This document shows, piece after piece, positions 62,790 through 64,000 of a stretch of DNA of 64,000 nucleotides. The position numbers were made by a program, and so were the translations under genes. The stretch spans positions 2,542,001-2,606,000 of the forward strand of contig NZ_CP081120.1 of NCBI RefSeq assembly GCF_025141935.1. The letters are read 5' to 3'. The notes under the pieces are model-generated. The model saw only the letters and a list, made by a program, of their open reading frames with translations. It ran no database searches and was not told the DNA's origin. How positions within the stretch are numbered: position 1 is the first letter of the stretch; each line of letters begins with the position of its first letter. The DNA comes from Sulfitobacter sp. S190 (GTDB lineage Bacteria > Pseudomonadota > Alphaproteobacteria > Rhodobacterales > Rhodobacteraceae).

Positions 62790-64000
62790 TTATTGCTGCC
62801 AGCGTGCGACGAGTTCGTCGTAGTTGACGGTTTCACCCTGCGGTTTTTCGTTGTCCAGCTTGGGCTTGGCGCCGCCATTGGCGAACCAGTACTCGGCATC
62901 ACGCTCTTCGTTCAGGCGTGGACCACAACCGCCATAAATGTTCTGCGCCTCATCGGCGGATTGCATCCGGGCCATGGTGATGTCCATCTCCTCGGCCAGA
63001 CGGTCCATCGCTTCCTGCGGAGTGAAGGCACCGGAGTTCACGTCACCGATTTGCTGCCACCAGATCTGCGCAAGCTTTGGATAGTCGGGCACGTTGATGC
63101 CTGTTGGCGACCATGCCACGCGATCTGGCGAGCGGTAGAATTCGACCAGACCACCCAATTTGGGCGCGCGCTCGGTGAAGCTTTCGTGGTTGACCGAACT
63201 GTCGCGGATGAAGGTCAGACCCACGTGGGATTTCTTCACATCAACAGTTTTGGATGTCACGAACTGGGCGTAGAGCCAGGCCGCTTGTGCACGGTCGGAG
63301 GGTGTGGACTTGAGGAATGTCCAGGAGCCCACGTCCTGATAGCCGACCTTCTGGCCTTCTTCCCAGTAGGGGCCATGCGGGCTGGGTGCCATACGCCACA
63401 GTGGGTTGCCTGCATCGTCGACAGTGTTGTTGCCTTCGGACTTGGGCTTGACCATGTCGGCGGTAAAGGCGGTGTACCAGAAGATCTGCTGGGCCACGTT
63501 GCCTTGCGCCAGTGCGGGCAGCGATTGGTAGAAGTCATAGGACGCCGCACCGGGAGGTGCGTATTTGCGCAGCCATTCGTCCCATTTGCGGATCGCATAG
63601 ACCGCCGCAGGACCGTTCGCCGCACCACCGCGGGATACGGATGCGCCTGCGGGGTTGCACGAACCCTCTTCCATGCGGATGCCCCATTCGTCGATCGGCA
63701 CGCCGTTTGGCTCGCCCTTGGAGCCTGTGCCCGCCATCGACAGCCACGCGTCCGTCATCCGCCAGCCCAGATCGGGCGCACGCTTGCCGTAATCCATGTG
63801 GCCGTAGATCGCGACACCGTCGACTTCTTTTACGTCGTTGGAAAAGAAATCAGCGATGTCTTCATAGGCCGACCAGTTGACCGGAACGCCCAGATCGTAG
63901 CCGTATTTTTCCTTGAACGCGGCTTTGTTGGCCTCGTCATCGAACCAGTCCTTGCGGAACCAGTAGAGGTTCGCGAACTGCTGGTCGGGCAATTGGTAGA
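62790..64000 (-). CDS. glpV: Glycerol ABC transporter substrate-binding protein, 5' end cut by window
   Basis: The C-terminal 402 or so residues of a periplasmic extracellular solute-binding protein; the frame stays open to the right edge, so the signal peptide and N-terminus are outside. Family-1 binding-protein features include FRKDWFDDEANKAAFKEKYGYDLG and DITMARMQSADEAQNIY near the end. The set of two ATPases, two permeases and DUF2160 downstream identifies it as the glycerol-type importer. First gene of the operon as far as visible. Confidence 0.85.
   Translation of the reverse strand, partial: YQLPDQQFANLYWFRKDWFDDEANKAAFKEKYGYDLGVPVNWSAYEDIADFFSNDVKEVDGVAIYGHMDYGKRAPDLGWRMTDAWLSMAGTGSKGEPNGVPIDEWGIRMEEGSCNPAGASVSRGGAANGPAAVYAIRKWDEWLRKYAPPGAASYDFYQSLPALAQGNVAQQIFWYTAFTADMVKPKSEGNNTVDDAGNPLWRMAPSPHGPYWEEGQKVGYQDVGSWTFLKSTPSDRAQAAWLYAQFVTSKTVDVKKSHVGLTFIRDSSVNHESFTERAPKLGGLVEFYRSPDRVAWSPTGINVPDYPKLAQIWWQQIGDVNSGAFTPQEAMDRLAEEMDITMARMQSADEAQNIYGGCGPRLNEERDAEYWFANGGAKPKLDNEKPQGETVNYDELVARWQQ

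Noticed and set aside
1..64000. Search for insertion sequences, integrases, phage genes, toxin-antitoxin pairs and CRISPR
   Set aside because: No transposase, integrase, portal/terminase or paired small toxin-antitoxin genes were recognised. The single tRNA-Gly has no adjacent integrase or repeated 3' end.

Overview
The window looks like a chromosomal segment from a marine Rhodobacterales (Roseobacter-group) alphaproteobacterium. The evidence is high GC with strong C/G third-position preference, very tight operons with many ATGA or TGATG stop/start overlaps, and a gene set typical of that group: frcBCA fructose importer, glp-type glycerol importer, Mrp antiporter, glutathione-dependent formaldehyde dehydrogenase, IorAB-type molybdenum hydroxylase and DUF2927/TelA/SPFH genes. 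I see no insertion sequence, integrase, prophage, CRISPR array or rRNA. One tRNA (Gly-TCC) is present. Species assignment is inference only.

Layout. 1-3.3 kb: housekeeping genes (gatA 3' truncated by the window edge, gatC, an UPF0173 metallo-hydrolase, tadA, a large-subunit-type rRNA pseudouridine synthase). 3.4-12.0 kb: a long plus-strand run with TerC, a 29-residue membrane peptide, XpaC-like, TelA, a DUF2927 lipoprotein, SPFH-GYF, two tandem b561-like membrane proteins, a double zinc-ribbon membrane protein, a nitroreductase and dtd. This is the most interesting block and I interpret it as an envelope-stress module. 12.0-20.0 kb (minus): a type I secretion adhesin unit (LapA/BapA-like protein with seven Ig-like repeats, TolC, peptidase-less ABC exporter, HlyD adaptor). 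20.4-28.7 kb (plus): CocE/NonD esterase, a complete oligopeptide-type ABC importer and a nucleotide-pyrophosphatase-like hydrolase.

28.7-34.2 kb (minus): HSL-type esterase, acyl-CoA synthetase, BON-LysM protein, MsbA-like exporter, tRNA-Gly. 34.3-37.2 kb (minus): a coupled trio (PLP lyase, M24 hydrolase, Asp/Glu-racemase-like protein) resembling part of ectoine-utilisation operons. 37.3-42.0 kb: SDR plus IorA/IorB/dihaem cytochrome c operon, divergent from a TetR gene with two matching palindromic operators between them. 42.0-45.2 kb: formaldehyde dehydrogenase, an NAD(P)-binding epimerase-like protein and its divergent LysR regulator. 45.1-51.1 kb (minus): Mrp Na+/H+ antiporter with fused A-B subunit. 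51.4-55.7 kb: ROK regulator and frcBCA. 55.7-58.4 kb: LysR regulator, a 48-residue secreted peptide and a BlaR1/BlaI-like pair without a visible sensor domain or beta-lactamase. 58.5-64.0 kb (minus): glycerol ABC importer glpV(partial)-S-T-P-Q-DUF2160.

Two import operons (frc and glp) carry a rho-independent-type hairpin directly after the binding-protein gene. This fits the usual excess of binding protein over membrane components, and the glp one has a possible alternative pairing. No functional claim here was tested by database search; all are from reading motifs, order and spacing.
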